Assembly: GCF_900188405.1 (NCBI RefSeq)
Contig: NZ_FZOF01000001.1
Span: 496,001-560,000 of the forward strand
Reading direction: 5' to 3'
Length of the DNA stretch: 64,000 nucleotides
Origin: Actinacidiphila glaucinigra
Lineage (GTDB): Bacteria; Actinomycetota; Actinomycetes; Streptomycetales; Streptomycetaceae
Numbering within the stretch: position 1 is the stretch's first letter; every line of letters begins with the position of its first letter. The position numbers and the translations under genes were made by a program. This document shows positions 35,350-44,516 of the stretch, one piece after another. The notes beneath the pieces are model-generated. The model was not told the origin of the DNA. It saw only the letters and a program-made list of their open reading frames with translations, and did not search any database.

Positions 35350-37464
35350 TCACAGGGAGAGCTCCGGATGCAGCCGGTCCACCGTCCACACCTGCTTGCG
35401 GCGGGCCGACACCGCGGTCAGCGCCAGCGCCCCCGCGGTGAAGGCGAGCAGCACCAGGACGGCCCGCCACACCGGCCAGAGCCCACCGCCCGTGATGAGG
35501 TGGCGCAGCCCCTCGACGACGTAGGTCATCGGCAGGAAGGGGTGGATCGCGTTGAAGAAGTCCGGACTGGTCTGCACCGGGTAGGTGCCGCCCGCCGAGG
35601 TGAGCTGCAGCATGAGCAGCGCCAGCACCAGCACGCGGCCGGCCGGCCCGAAGCGGGCGTTGAGCCACTGCACGACGGCGGCGAAGCAGGCGGTCACCAG
35701 CAAGAGGAAGCCGATCGTCCCGGCCGGCCGCACCATCTGCAGGCCGATCGCCCAGTGCAGCACCGCCATCAGGGCCAGCGTCTGTAGCACCCCTATGGCC
35801 AGCACCGGCAGCCACCCGGCCACGGCGATCCGCCGGGCGGGGGCGCCCGCGGCCATGGCGCGCCTGCTGAGCGGCTGCAGCAGCATGTAGGCGACCATCG
35901 CGCCGACCCACAGCGACAGCGGGATGAAGTAGGGGGCGAAGCCCGTGCCGTAGTTGGGCGCCCTGTGCACCGACCGCGCGGCGAGCCGGACCGGGTCGGC
36001 CATCACCTCGGTGCGGCCGGCGCGCTCCGGGCCGTCGTAGTCGGGGATCCGGGACGCGCCGTCGTGCAGGCCGTCGGCGAGCTGCCCGCTGCCGTCGGTG
36101 AGCCGGGTCAGGCCGGTCGTCAGCCGGTTGCTGCCGTCCGAAAGCCGGTACATACCGCCCGCCAGGGTGTCGGCGCCCGAGGCCAGGTCCCGCAGCCCGG
36201 CGTCCAGGGCGCCCGCGCCGGCGGAGGCGGTCCGCAGTCCCTTCGCCACCTTGTGGGCGCCGTCGTTGAGCCGGTTGACGCCGTCGACGGCGCTCTGGAG
36301 CTTCGTGGCGAGCGCCGGGTCGGACAGCTCCACGGCCGCCGAGTGCAGCGTGCCCAGGTCGTCGCGGAGCCCGTCCAGGTCCGCGGAGTGCCCGTGCACA
36401 TAGGTGTCGAGGCGGCGCGCGACGTCCGCCACGTCGTCGGCGGCGTCGACGGCCTTCCGCAGCGTCCGGCACTGCGGGGTGACCGCGCCCAGGGGGCACT
36501 GCTCGTCATAGGCGTCGTGGATCCCCGCGGCGGCGTCCTCGGCGTCCTGGGCCGACCGCGCCGCCTGCCCCGGCAGGTCGTCGATGCCGTCGCGGGCGGC
36601 CTGCGAGCCGCGGGCGACGACCAGCGCCACCGCGTTGATCTCCTTGACGTGCTCTCTGACGAAGGTCAGTTCGTCCGAGGCGCCGTTGACCTTGTCCGCC
36701 AGTGACTGCGTCCCCGCGGCGACCTGCCCCGCTCCGGTGTCGAGCGCTCCCAGCCCGCCGGCGAGGGAACCGCTGCCCTGCTTCGCCGTGTGCAGGCCGT
36801 CGGCCAGCCGCCGCGCGCCGTCCTCGGCGCCGGAGATGCCGTCGCCGAGCTTCTTGGAGCCCGTACGGGCCGTGCCCGCGCCCTTGGTGACGTCGTCGGC
36901 GCCGTCGGCGGCCTCGACCGTCTCGTCGTGGAGGTCGGAGAAGGCCACGAAGATCCGGTCGTAGAAGTTCCTCGACGCCTTGGTGGAGGCGGCGGACCGC
37001 ACTTCGGAGAAGACCGTTCGCGAGATCTGCCCCACGATGTAGTTGTTGGCGTCGTTGGTGCGCACCTGGAGCGCGCCGGTGCGCGGGTGGTCGCCCGAGC
37101 TCGACGCGACGCGCGCGCTGAAGTCCCGCGGGATGGTGAGCGACAGGTAGTAGTCGCCGTCCTGGACGCCCCTGGCGGCCTCGGCGGCGCCGGTCTCGTG
37201 CCAGTCGAAGGTGCCGCTCTCCCGCAGGCCGTCCACGATGGAGTCGCCCGCGGCGAGCCGTCGTCCGTCCACGGTGGCGCCCTCGTCGGCGTTCACCAGG
37301 GCGACGGGGATCTTGTCCAGCCGCCCGTAGGGGTCCCAGAACGACCACAGGTACAGGGCGCCGTAGAGCAGCGGCAGGAGCAGCAGCGACACCATGGCCG
37401 CGCGTGGCAGCCGACCCCTGCCGAACTTCCTCAGCTCAAGCGCTGCCAGCCTCGGCGTGCGCAT
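35350..37464 (-). CDS. YhgE/Pip-family ABC-2-type membrane protein
   Basis: A 704-residue membrane protein. An N-terminal helix (about 24-44, AAMVSLLLLPLLYGALYLWSF) is followed by a large extracellular region of about 400 residues. That region includes heptad-like repeats with Gly, Ala, Leu (GSGSLAGGLGALDTGAGQVAAGTQSLADKV) typical of YhgE/Pip coiled stalks. About five helices form the C-terminal ABC-2 permease domain (from 480). Homologues include phage infection protein and late stages of ESX-like export; cargo here is unknown. It overlaps the upstream ATPase gene by 29 nt. TetR gene follows. Confidence 0.85.
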   Translation of the reverse strand: MRTPRLAALELRKFGRGRLPRAAMVSLLLLPLLYGALYLWSFWDPYGRLDKIPVALVNADEGATVDGRRLAAGDSIVDGLRESGTFDWHETGAAEAARGVQDGDYYLSLTIPRDFSARVASSSGDHPRTGALQVRTNDANNYIVGQISRTVFSEVRSAASTKASRNFYDRIFVAFSDLHDETVEAADGADDVTKGAGTARTGSKKLGDGISGAEDGARRLADGLHTAKQGSGSLAGGLGALDTGAGQVAAGTQSLADKVNGASDELTFVREHVKEINAVALVVARGSQAARDGIDDLPGQAARSAQDAEDAAAGIHDAYDEQCPLGAVTPQCRTLRKAVDAADDVADVARRLDTYVHGHSADLDGLRDDLGTLHSAAVELSDPALATKLQSAVDGVNRLNDGAHKVAKGLRTASAGAGALDAGLRDLASGADTLAGGMYRLSDGSNRLTTGLTRLTDGSGQLADGLHDGASRIPDYDGPERAGRTEVMADPVRLAARSVHRAPNYGTGFAPYFIPLSLWVGAMVAYMLLQPLSRRAMAAGAPARRIAVAGWLPVLAIGVLQTLALMAVLHWAIGLQMVRPAGTIGFLLLVTACFAAVVQWLNARFGPAGRVLVLALLMLQLTSAGGTYPVQTSPDFFNAIHPFLPMTYVVEGLRHLITGGGLWPVWRAVLVLLAFTAGALALTAVSARRKQVWTVDRLHPELSL

Positions 37465-38221
37465 CGGCCGCCCCTTCCTCGTCGGTGTCGTCGTGGTGCT
37501 CGTCGCGGTGCTCGGCGTCGCGCTCGGTCGCGTGGCCGTCCGCGTGGCCGTCCGCGGCGGGTGCCCGGGTGCGTACCACCACGGCGTCCTCCGGTGCCTG
37601 CGTGCACACCGCCAGCACGGTCGTGCCGTTCGCGGCGATGCCGCGCAGCATCGCCCAGGCCCGCTCGCGTTCGGCCGGCGCCAGCTTGTGGTCGGTGTCG
37701 TCCACCGCCAGCACCTCGGGACGGGTCAGCAGCGCGAGGGCGGTGCCCAGGCGCAGGGCCTCGAGCCGCTCCAGGTCCCGGGCGGCGGTGCGTTCGGCCT
37801 TGGGCAGTGCCGACAGGTCCAGCCCGGCGGCCGAGAGCGCCTCGTCGACGCGCGCCGCTTCGGTCCCGCCGGGCCGCAGCAGTTCGCGCAGCGAGCCACC
37901 GAACCGCCGCCGCAGCAGCGCGCGTTCGCGCAGGTGCTCGCCGACGGTGAGGGCGGGGTCGAGTTCCGAGACCCCGGTGACGGAGCCGAGCGCGGCGACG
38001 CGGCGGACCGCGGCGAGTTGCTTGGGCAGCCGGAGCCCGGCCACCTCGGCCCGGCCCTCGGTGGCGCGCATACGCCCGGTCAGCGACAACAGCAGGCAGG
38101 TCCGGCCCGAGCCGGAAGCTCCCTCGACGGCGATCAGACTGCCCGCCGGCGCGGTGAAGGTGACGTCCCGGAACACCCGGCCCCGGGGCCCCTCGAGCCC
38201 GAACCCCTCGGCGGTGATCAC
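37436..38221 (-). CDS. ABC-transporter ATP-binding-like protein with degenerate motifs
   Basis: A 261-residue protein with an ABC ATPase layout (FRDVTFTAPAGSLIAVEGASGSGRTCLLLSLTG). The Walker A lysine is Arg (GASGSGRT, residues 34-41), the LSGGQ signature is replaced by LERLEALRLG and Walker B reads VLAVDDTD, lacking the usual Glu. The last 45 residues are rich in His, Asp and Glu. It is the first gene of an operon with the YhgE/Pip permease and TetR. It may act as a regulatory or structural partner; ATP hydrolysis is doubtful. GTG at 38221 follows AAAGGAG by 9 nt. Confidence 0.8.
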   Translation of the reverse strand: MITAEGFGLEGPRGRVFRDVTFTAPAGSLIAVEGASGSGRTCLLLSLTGRMRATEGRAEVAGLRLPKQLAAVRRVAALGSVTGVSELDPALTVGEHLRERALLRRRFGGSLRELLRPGGTEAARVDEALSAAGLDLSALPKAERTAARDLERLEALRLGTALALLTRPEVLAVDDTDHKLAPAERERAWAMLRGIAANGTTVLAVCTQAPEDAVVVRTRAPAADGHADGHATERDAEHRDEHHDDTDEEGAADAHAEAGSA

Positions 38222-38242
38222 CCGGTCACTCCTTTCTTTTGA

Positions 38243-38268
38243 ACTGACTGGTCAGTGCAAAAACTCTA
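38243..38268 (-). promoter_or_regulatory. operon promoter with TetR-type operator
   Basis: On the minus strand TAGAGT (-10, 38263-38268) is followed by ACTGAC-CA-GTCAGT, a 6-bp-arm dyad at 38243-38256 that overlaps the likely transcription start. This suits autoregulation by the TetR protein of the same operon. Confidence 0.7.
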
Positions 38269-38443
38269 GCCCACGGGGCCGCCGGGCCGCGAATCCCGGG
38301 ACGTTCGAGGACGTACGAGGGACCGCCGTCCGGCCCGCGGCCGCCGTTTTCGCAGGTCAGCGCGATTGTCAGAGGTGTGCTTCACGATGAGTGGTGAAGG
38401 CAGGGAAGTGTCGGACACGTCATGCGAAGACAGGAGGTATGTG

Positions 38444-38935
38444 ATGACCGCGTCAGTCCGCAGCGGCGCCGTCGCCAGCGGCAGTGCCGCCGACGTCCAC
38501 CCCGTGCTGCGCAGGGCCAACGCCCCCGCGGCCGCCCTCGACCTGCTCGTCCAGGCCCGGCGGGGGCTCGACGAGGCCGCCGTCCTGGAGATCCCCAACG
38601 ACCGCTTCGCCACCGCCCACTTGGCCGCCCTGCGTACCGCGGCCGCCGTCCTCGCCGTGCGCGGCCGCCCCGAACCCACCAGGCGGCGCCGGCAGCGGAT
38701 ACGCAGCGCCTGGGAGGTGCTGCCCGAGGTCGCGCCCGAACTGGCGGAGTGGAGCGCCCTGTTCGAGGCGGGCGCCCAGCAGCGGGCCCGCGCCGAGGCC
38801 GGCATCCAGGGCGCGGTCAGCGCCCGCGAGGCCGACGACCTCGTCCGCGCGACGGAGATGTTCCTGCGGCTCGTGGAGCGCATGCTGGCGCTGCAACCCG
38901 TGCTGGACCGGCCGCAGACCGGCCGTCCCGCTTGA
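38444..38935 (+). CDS. SAV_6107 family HEPN-domain protein
   Basis: A 163-residue soluble helical protein matching the SAV_6107-like HEPN family of Streptomyces. It shows HPVLRRANAPAAALDLLVQARRGLDEA, RFATAHLAALRTAAAVLA and a basic RRRRQRIRSAWEVLPEVAPEL. HEPN domains are often ribonucleases or nucleotide binders, but the Rx4-6H nuclease motif is not evident here. ATG at 38444 follows AGGAGG by 6 nt. The divergent TetR-controlled operon lies upstream. Cellular role unknown. Confidence 0.75.
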   Translation: MTASVRSGAVASGSAADVHPVLRRANAPAAALDLLVQARRGLDEAAVLEIPNDRFATAHLAALRTAAAVLAVRGRPEPTRRRRQRIRSAWEVLPEVAPELAEWSALFEAGAQQRARAEAGIQGAVSAREADDLVRATEMFLRLVERMLALQPVLDRPQTGRPA

Positions 38936-39022
38936 TCGGCCGCCGGGCGGCAGCCCACTAGAGTGGGTCCCAGGCTGGGCCGACCGGTCCCCAGCCCCGC
39001 CCGTCCGCGAGGAGCCGTCCGC

Positions 39023-39793
39023 ATGTCCCGTCCAGGAGGGGCCGAACCGCTGCGGCCCCGCGCAGCCCTGCGTACCGCCGTGGTCTGGGAGGTCCTGCGC
39101 GATGCGCTGGACCGGCAGGCCAAGGCCGCCGGACGGGACGTCCTCGACGTGCTCGACACCGGTGGCGGCACCGGCAACTTCGCGGTGCCCGTTGCCAGTC
39201 TGGGCCACCGGGTCACCGTGGTCGACCCGAGCCCCGACGCCCTCTTCGCCCTCGAACGCCGTGCGGCGGAGGCGGGCGTCACCGAACGTGTCCGCGGGGT
39301 CCAGGGCGACGCCCACGGGCTGCTCGACGTCGTGCCGGCCGGCAGCCACGACGTCGTGCTCTGCCACGGCGTCCTGGAGTACGTGGACGACCCCGCCGAG
39401 GGAGTGCGGAACGCCGCCGGCACCCTGCGCGCCGCCGGCGCCCTCAGCCTGCTCGCCGCCGGCCGCCACGGTGCCGTCCTCGCCCGGGCACTCGCCGGTC
39501 ACTTCGGCGAGGCCCGGCACACCCTGGACGACCCCGACGGCCGCTGGGGCGAGGGCGATCCGATGCCCCGCCGCTTCACCGCCGACGAGCTCACCGCCCT
39601 GGTCGCCGACGCCGGGCTGCGGGTCGGATCGGTGCACGGCGTCCGCGTCTTCGCCGACCTGGTGCCCGGCGTCCTGGTGGACACCGAACCGGGCGCGATG
39701 GACGCCCTGCTGAGGCTGGAACTGGCCGCCGCCGAGCAGCCCGCCTTCCACGCCGTGGCGACCCAGCTGCACGTGCTTGCCGAGCGCGGCTGA
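39023..39793 (+). CDS. class I SAM-dependent methyltransferase
   Basis: A 256-residue methyltransferase. Motif I LDTGGGTGNFAVPVASLGHRVTVVDPS is at 43-69 and CHGVLEYVDDP near 114 is the post-I/III region. A glycine-rich LRAAGALSLLAAG matches the motif of the ubiE/SmtA type (UbiG-like). A C-terminal helical domain (VPGVLVDTEPGAMDALLRLEL) resembles tRNA carboxymethyluridine methyltransferase CmoM-like proteins, but the substrate is not assigned. ATG at 39023 follows GAGGAG by 9 nt. It follows the HEPN gene by 87 nt. Confidence 0.8.
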   Translation: MSRPGGAEPLRPRAALRTAVVWEVLRDALDRQAKAAGRDVLDVLDTGGGTGNFAVPVASLGHRVTVVDPSPDALFALERRAAEAGVTERVRGVQGDAHGLLDVVPAGSHDVVLCHGVLEYVDDPAEGVRNAAGTLRAAGALSLLAAGRHGAVLARALAGHFGEARHTLDDPDGRWGEGDPMPRRFTADELTALVADAGLRVGSVHGVRVFADLVPGVLVDTEPGAMDALLRLELAAAEQPAFHAVATQLHVLAERG

Positions 39794-40027
39794 GCCGGAA
39801 CGGGAGGCGGCCGGCGTTGCCTCTTCCGGTCACCCAGCGGGAGGAGTCCGTCACACGCCCCCCGATTCCCGGTCAAGGGCCTTATGCTGGCATGACGTGG
39901 CGTTCGACGGGGAAAACACCCCCCGTCGGATTGGCGTAGTGGGGCGGGTTTCACGGGGGCGATTCCCTGCCTATCCTGGAAGGGTCGTACCGGTCGCTCC
40001 CCCGCGACCGACGAGGAGGAGGACTCC
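39794..40027. other. promoter region upstream of the DUF3040 gene
   Basis: A 234-nt gap. Two -10-like hexamers, TATGCT near 39882 and TATCCT near 39972, precede the GAGGAGGA ribosome-binding site at 40013-40021. No small ORF with a good start is seen. Confidence 0.4.
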
Positions 40028-40438
40028 GTGCCGCTCTCGGAGCACGAGCAGCGCATGCTCGAGCAGATGGAGCGAGCGCTGTACGCCGAAGATCCCAAGT
40101 TCGCGTCGGCGCTTGAGGGAAGCGGGCTGCGCACCTACACCAGGCGGCGCGTCTACCTGGCTGTGGCGGGCTTCCTGGTGGGCATCGGGCTGCTGATGGG
40201 CGGCATGATCGCCCAGCAGCCCTGGATCAGCGTCGTGGGCTTCCTCGTGATGCTCGGCTGTGCCGTTCTCGCCGTCACCGGCTGGCGTCGTGCCGCCAAA
40301 CCGGGTGCGGCCGCCGCTCCCGCGGGGCAGCCCCAGCAGGGGGCCGCCGGACGGGGCCGTCGCAACCAGCCGCGGCGCAAGATGATGGACCGCATCGAGG
40401 AGCGCTGGCAGCGGCGCCGCGACGAACAGGGCCACTGA
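40028..40438 (+). CDS. DUF3040 membrane protein
   Basis: A 136-residue protein typical of DUF3040. An N-terminal amphipathic stretch PLSEHEQRMLEQMERALYAEDPKFASAL is followed by two helices (VYLAVAGFLVGIGLLMGGMIA and WISVVGFLVMLGCAVLAVTGW). A strongly basic Arg-rich tail ends it. The protein is conserved beside the dcw cluster in Streptomyces (SCO2097-like). Function unknown. GTG at 40028 follows GAGGAGGA by 7 nt. Confidence 0.88.
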   Translation: MPLSEHEQRMLEQMERALYAEDPKFASALEGSGLRTYTRRRVYLAVAGFLVGIGLLMGGMIAQQPWISVVGFLVMLGCAVLAVTGWRRAAKPGAAAAPAGQPQQGAAGRGRRNQPRRKMMDRIEERWQRRRDEQGH

Positions 40439-40452
40439 CACACAGACGAAGA

Positions 40453-40492
40453 CGAAGGGGGCGGGGTTCCGGTCGGAACCCCGCCCCCTTCG
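40453..40492. terminator. strong hairpin between convergent units
   Basis: A perfect 19-bp stem CGAAGGGGGCGGGGTTCCG/CGGAACCCCGCCCCCTTCG with a 2-nt loop. It sits 15 nt after the DUF3040 stop and upstream of the converging transglutaminase operon end, so it likely works in both directions. Confidence 0.85.
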
Positions 40493-40555
40493 CCATGCCG
40501 CTCTGCTGTCGCCCCGTGGTGCCGCGGCGTGCGACACACGGCGTGCGCGCCGTGC

Positions 40556-40595
40556 GGGCTCCCGGGGGCGGCCATCCGGCCGCCCCCGGGAGCCC
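40556..40595 (-). terminator. terminator of the MoxR-DUF58-transglutaminase operon
   Basis: A GC-rich inverted repeat GGGCTCCCGGGGGCGG ... CCGCCCCCGGGAGCCC begins right after the transglutaminase stop at 40596. The stem is perfect over at least 16 bp. Confidence 0.75.
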
Positions 40596-43142
40596 TCAGG
40601 AGGTCCGGCGCTGCCGCAGCGGCCGCTTCACGGCGTCACCCGCACCGCGCAGCCGGGCCGACACGCGGGCCGAGAACGCGGACCAGCGCTCCGCGGACCG
40701 CCACACGACCCGGACCGCGGACCGCGGCAGCAGCACGGCGCGGATCCGCGTCTTGGCGTCCGCGTTCCTGCGCAGCCCCTCCCGGACCAACTGCACGTCC
40801 TTGGCCGAGCCCGTGGCGGTCGGCGGCCGCGGCGAGAACAGGGCCTGCTCCACCGCGGTCGCCAGACGCTGCGCCGCCTCCGCGGCGGCCCCTTCCAGGC
40901 CACCGTCGCCGACGAGGCGCCCCGCGACCCGGCGCGGTGTCTCGGACTCGTCGGGCCGCAGACCGTAGTCCCAGGCGGTGTCGATCAGCTCCAGCCAGGC
41001 CGCCAGGGTCCGGGCGCCGTCGCGGGCGCCCATGGCGTCCAGCTCGCCGGGGGTGAGGGCCTTCGAGGCCCCGCCCTGCCCGTCCCCGCCGTCCGCCGCC
41101 GTGCCCCGGGCGCGCCCGGTGAGCTCCAGCCACGCCGCCAGGGCGGCCGGGTCCTGGCCGCCGCCCAGCCGCTGGAAACGCTGCCTGCGCCGCCAGAACA
41201 GCGGCAGCAGCAGGACGAGCACCACCAGCGGCACCACGGCCCAGGCGAGGACGCGCAGCGTCCACTCGAAGATCCGCGGCCACAGCCCCTCGTCATCCCC
41301 GTCGATGCCCGAGGCCTGCGCCAGGGGGTCGCAGTTGCCGAGCTGGGCGTCCTTGCCCACGCAGGTCGGGGCCACGGTCGGGCCGGTGCTCGCGCCCGCC
41401 CCCGCGGACTCCTCCGGCGTGTCGGGTGCCGAGGGCCCCGTGTCGGAGGTGGCCGTCTCCTGGGTGTAGCCCGGCAGGGTGCCACGGGTGGGCGTGGGCT
41501 CGAACCGCGTCCAGCCGACACCCTCGAAGTACAGCTCGGGCCAGGCGTGAGCGTCCTTCAGCCCCACCGCGTACGCGCCGTCCGCCTCCGCGGTGCCGGG
41601 CGTGAAGCCGACCGCCACCCGCGCCGGGATGCCCAGGGTCCGCGCCATCGCCGCCATGGTGAAGGCGAAGTGGATGCAGAACCCTTCCTTGTTGCGCAGG
41701 AAGCGGGTGATCGCCTGCACGCCGGTGCCGGAGCGCACCGAGGTGTCGTACGAGAAGGCGCCCGAGGTGAACCACCGCTGTAGGGCGAGGGCCCGCTCGT
41801 AGTCGTTGCCGGCGTCCTTGGTGACGTCCAGGGCCGTCTGCGCCACCACCTGCGGCAGCGAGTCCGGCACCTTCGTGTACTCGGCCCGCAGCCGGTCGTC
41901 GGCCGGCGGCGCGCTGGCCAGCTGCTGCGCGGTCGGCTCCAGGGCCAGGCTGCTGACCTGGTACTGCGTGCCGGAGGTGGTCTGGCCCCGGTCGCCGATG
42001 ATGGTGCGGCCCGTGGTCTCGAAGCGCCAGCGCCCGTCGACCTGCACCTGGGTGGCCGGGTACGGCAGCGGCAGCCACATCTGGACGTAGCTCTTGTCCG
42101 CCGCGACCGAGGTGGCGACCTCCGCGGCCTTGACTTCGGGGCCGAGCCCCTGGGGGCTGGGCAGCACCTTGGGCACGCCGGTGAGGGAACGCTGGGCGGG
42201 CTCCCACTTGTCACCGGTGAAGCGGTCGAGCGCCACGATCCGCAGATACATGTCCGCGTTGGAGACGGCGTTCGTCCGGTAGCGGAGCACCACCCGGTCA
42301 TCGGACTGGTTCAGGTTGTCCTGGAGCGCGACCACGGGGTTGACCGCGGAGATCGTTCCGCCGCCGCGCCCGTTGCCCGAGCCGGAGCCCCCGGTCGGCA
42401 GCAGCCCCACGCCCATGGAGGGCAGCACGGCCGGCGCCACCAGGGCGATGCCGAGTGCCATCGCCCCGATACGGCGCCCGGTCCGCACCGGGGCCACCGC
42501 CCCGGTCGGCCCTCCGTAGCCGGCGCGCGCCCCGGATCCGACGCCGCCGAAGACCCGGCCCCAGCGGGAGATCCGGTCGCGGCCCTCGGCCAGCAGGAGC
42601 ATCAGGTAGCCGACGGCGGCCAGCAGGAAGTACGGCCAGCGGGTGCCGTCGCCCCCGGCCAGTCCCGCCGCGATCGAGTACAGCGCGAGCAGCGGCAGCC
42701 CGGCCGGGGCCGCGCTGCCGTAGGTCACCGCCAGCGCGTCCACGGCCAGCCCGATCAGCAGCACCCCGCCGAGCAGCAGCAGCCGGATGCCGGGGGTGAC
42801 CGGCGCCGGGATGGCGAACTGGGTCACGTCCTGCATCGCGGCCGTCAGCAGGTTGCCGAACTGGGTGTAGGCGGCGGGCCCGGGCAGGAACCCGAGCAGG
42901 GCCTGCTCGCTCGCGAACATCAAGGTCAGCACCAGCAGCGAGAACACCGCCTGTGCCAGTACGGTCAGCGGCCGGGCCAGTGGCGCCCGGCGGGTCAGCG
43001 CACCCACCCCGCTCTGCAGCAGCACCAGGAAGACGGCCTGCAGGATCCACGAGTTCGGCGTCGCCAGCGGCAGCAGCGAGCAGGCGGTCATCAATGTCGC
43101 CGCCGCCGCGCAGACCGCGAGCCGTCCCCGTCCGCTCATCAT
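40596..43142 (-). CDS. transglutaminase-domain membrane protein (TgpA-like)
   Basis: An 848-residue protein. About six N-terminal helices (residues 8-240) precede an extracellular region. The transglutaminase-like core is at about 455-560, with catalytic Cys near 489 in NKEGFCIHFAFTMAAMARTLGIPARV, His in KDAHAWPEL and an acidic residue near GWTRFEPTP. One more helix (about 650-672) and a cytoplasmic DUF4129-type helical domain end it. TgpA-type proteins are essential in some bacteria, but the substrate is unknown. ATG at 43142 overlaps the DUF58 stop (ATGA). Third gene of the MoxR-DUF58-transglutaminase operon. Confidence 0.88.
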   Translation of the reverse strand: MMSGRGRLAVCAAAATLMTACSLLPLATPNSWILQAVFLVLLQSGVGALTRRAPLARPLTVLAQAVFSLLVLTLMFASEQALLGFLPGPAAYTQFGNLLTAAMQDVTQFAIPAPVTPGIRLLLLGGVLLIGLAVDALAVTYGSAAPAGLPLLALYSIAAGLAGGDGTRWPYFLLAAVGYLMLLLAEGRDRISRWGRVFGGVGSGARAGYGGPTGAVAPVRTGRRIGAMALGIALVAPAVLPSMGVGLLPTGGSGSGNGRGGGTISAVNPVVALQDNLNQSDDRVVLRYRTNAVSNADMYLRIVALDRFTGDKWEPAQRSLTGVPKVLPSPQGLGPEVKAAEVATSVAADKSYVQMWLPLPYPATQVQVDGRWRFETTGRTIIGDRGQTTSGTQYQVSSLALEPTAQQLASAPPADDRLRAEYTKVPDSLPQVVAQTALDVTKDAGNDYERALALQRWFTSGAFSYDTSVRSGTGVQAITRFLRNKEGFCIHFAFTMAAMARTLGIPARVAVGFTPGTAEADGAYAVGLKDAHAWPELYFEGVGWTRFEPTPTRGTLPGYTQETATSDTGPSAPDTPEESAGAGASTGPTVAPTCVGKDAQLGNCDPLAQASGIDGDDEGLWPRIFEWTLRVLAWAVVPLVVLVLLLPLFWRRRQRFQRLGGGQDPAALAAWLELTGRARGTAADGGDGQGGASKALTPGELDAMGARDGARTLAAWLELIDTAWDYGLRPDESETPRRVAGRLVGDGGLEGAAAEAAQRLATAVEQALFSPRPPTATGSAKDVQLVREGLRRNADAKTRIRAVLLPRSAVRVVWRSAERWSAFSARVSARLRGAGDAVKRPLRQRRTS

Positions 43143-44482
43143 CGCGTCCCCGCCTCCTCGCGCGACCGGTGCCGGTCGGCCCGCTGCCACAGATCGGGCA
43201 GCCCGTCGCCGGCGGAGGCCTGGAGCACCGTCCAGCCCGCCTCGTGCAGCATCCGCACGGTCCGCGCCGCGGCGCCCTCGGGGGCGTCCCCACCGGTGTC
43301 CGGCCGCGGGGCCGCGGGCTGTGCCGTCCCGTCCTCGTCCAGGGCGCCCCAGGCTGCGCTGTCCAGGACGAAGGCGACGGCCGCCCCCGCCCGCTGACGC
43401 ATCCGCCCCGCCATCGCGGCCTGCTCCTCGTCGAGGTCCCCGAAGAAGGCCACCAGCAGGCCCTCGCTGCCCGTGCGCAGCACGTCGAGCGCGCGGGAGA
43501 GCCCGGCGCCGTCCGAGTGGTCGACCACGGCCAGGGTGTCCAGCATGGCGCCTGCCGCGTCCGAGGATTCGGTGCCGCCGAATCCCTCGGACCCGGGCAC
43601 CGTGCTGCCGGTGTCGGTGAGCAGCCGGACGGAGTACCCGCGCTCCAGCATGTGCATCGCCACCGACGCCGCCCCGGACACCGCCCACTCGAAGGCCGAG
43701 TCGGGACCGGCGCCGAAGTACCCCACGGCACGGGTGTCCAGCAGCACCGTGCACCTGGCGCGGTGCGGCTGCTCCTCCCGGCGCACCATGAGCTCGCCGT
43801 ACTTGGCGGTGGAGCGCCAGTGCACCCGGCGCAGGTCGTCGCCGTGGCGGTAGCCGCGCGGGATCACGTCGTCCTCACCGGCCAGGGCCAGCGCCCGGGT
43901 GCGGCTCTCCCCGTAGCCGGAGGAGTCGCCCTTGAGCTTGACCGGCGGCAGCGGCTCCACGCGGGGCACCACGGTCAGGGTGTCGTACGCGCTGAAGGAG
44001 CGGGTCAGCTCGCACATGCCGAAGGGGTCGGTCAGCCGCAGCTGCAGCGGCCCCAGCGGGTAGCGCCCGCGCAGGTCGGAGCGGACCCGGTAGGACACCT
44101 CGCGGTGCCCGCCGGGCTCCACCCGGTCCAGGATGAAGCGGGGCCGGGGCCCCAGCACGTAGGGCACCCGGTCCTGGAGCATCAGCAGCCCGGTGGGCAG
44201 CCGCGACACGTTGTCCACCCGCAGGTGCACCCGCGCCTCGGACATCGCCGGCACGCGCGAGGGCGACAGCCTGCGGCTGCCGGCGACGCGGTAGCGCGTG
44301 CGGTACAGGACCGCGACGCAGACCAGCGGCAGCACGGCCAGCAGCAGGCCGACCCGCAGCAGGTCCGGCTGCCCCAGGACGTAGGCGCAGACGGCCGCCG
44401 CGATCCCCGCGGCGAGGAAGGAGCGGCCGCGTGTGGTGAGGCCGCCCAGGGCGGCCCGGAAGCCGCTTTCACGCTCGGTCAC
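43139..44482 (-). CDS. DUF58 membrane protein
   Basis: A 447-residue protein with two N-terminal helices (about 20-58). An extracytoplasmic-like beta region and a DUF58/vWA-type domain follow. The family signature GYRHGDDLRRVHWRSTAKYGELMVRREEQP lies near 210-240, and the vWA-like CTVLLDTRAVG near 245. DUF58 proteins act with MoxR AAA ATPases, probably in protein maturation or envelope homeostasis. GTG at 44482 is used. It lies between moxR (34 nt downstream of its stop) and the transglutaminase gene. Confidence 0.88.
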   Translation of the reverse strand: MTERESGFRAALGGLTTRGRSFLAAGIAAAVCAYVLGQPDLLRVGLLLAVLPLVCVAVLYRTRYRVAGSRRLSPSRVPAMSEARVHLRVDNVSRLPTGLLMLQDRVPYVLGPRPRFILDRVEPGGHREVSYRVRSDLRGRYPLGPLQLRLTDPFGMCELTRSFSAYDTLTVVPRVEPLPPVKLKGDSSGYGESRTRALALAGEDDVIPRGYRHGDDLRRVHWRSTAKYGELMVRREEQPHRARCTVLLDTRAVGYFGAGPDSAFEWAVSGAASVAMHMLERGYSVRLLTDTGSTVPGSEGFGGTESSDAAGAMLDTLAVVDHSDGAGLSRALDVLRTGSEGLLVAFFGDLDEEQAAMAGRMRQRAGAAVAFVLDSAAWGALDEDGTAQPAAPRPDTGGDAPEGAAARTVRMLHEAGWTVLQASAGDGLPDLWQRADRHRSREEAGTR

Positions 44483-44516
44483 GCGGCACCTCCAGCGCCC
44501 CCGCCCGTCGTCCGGG

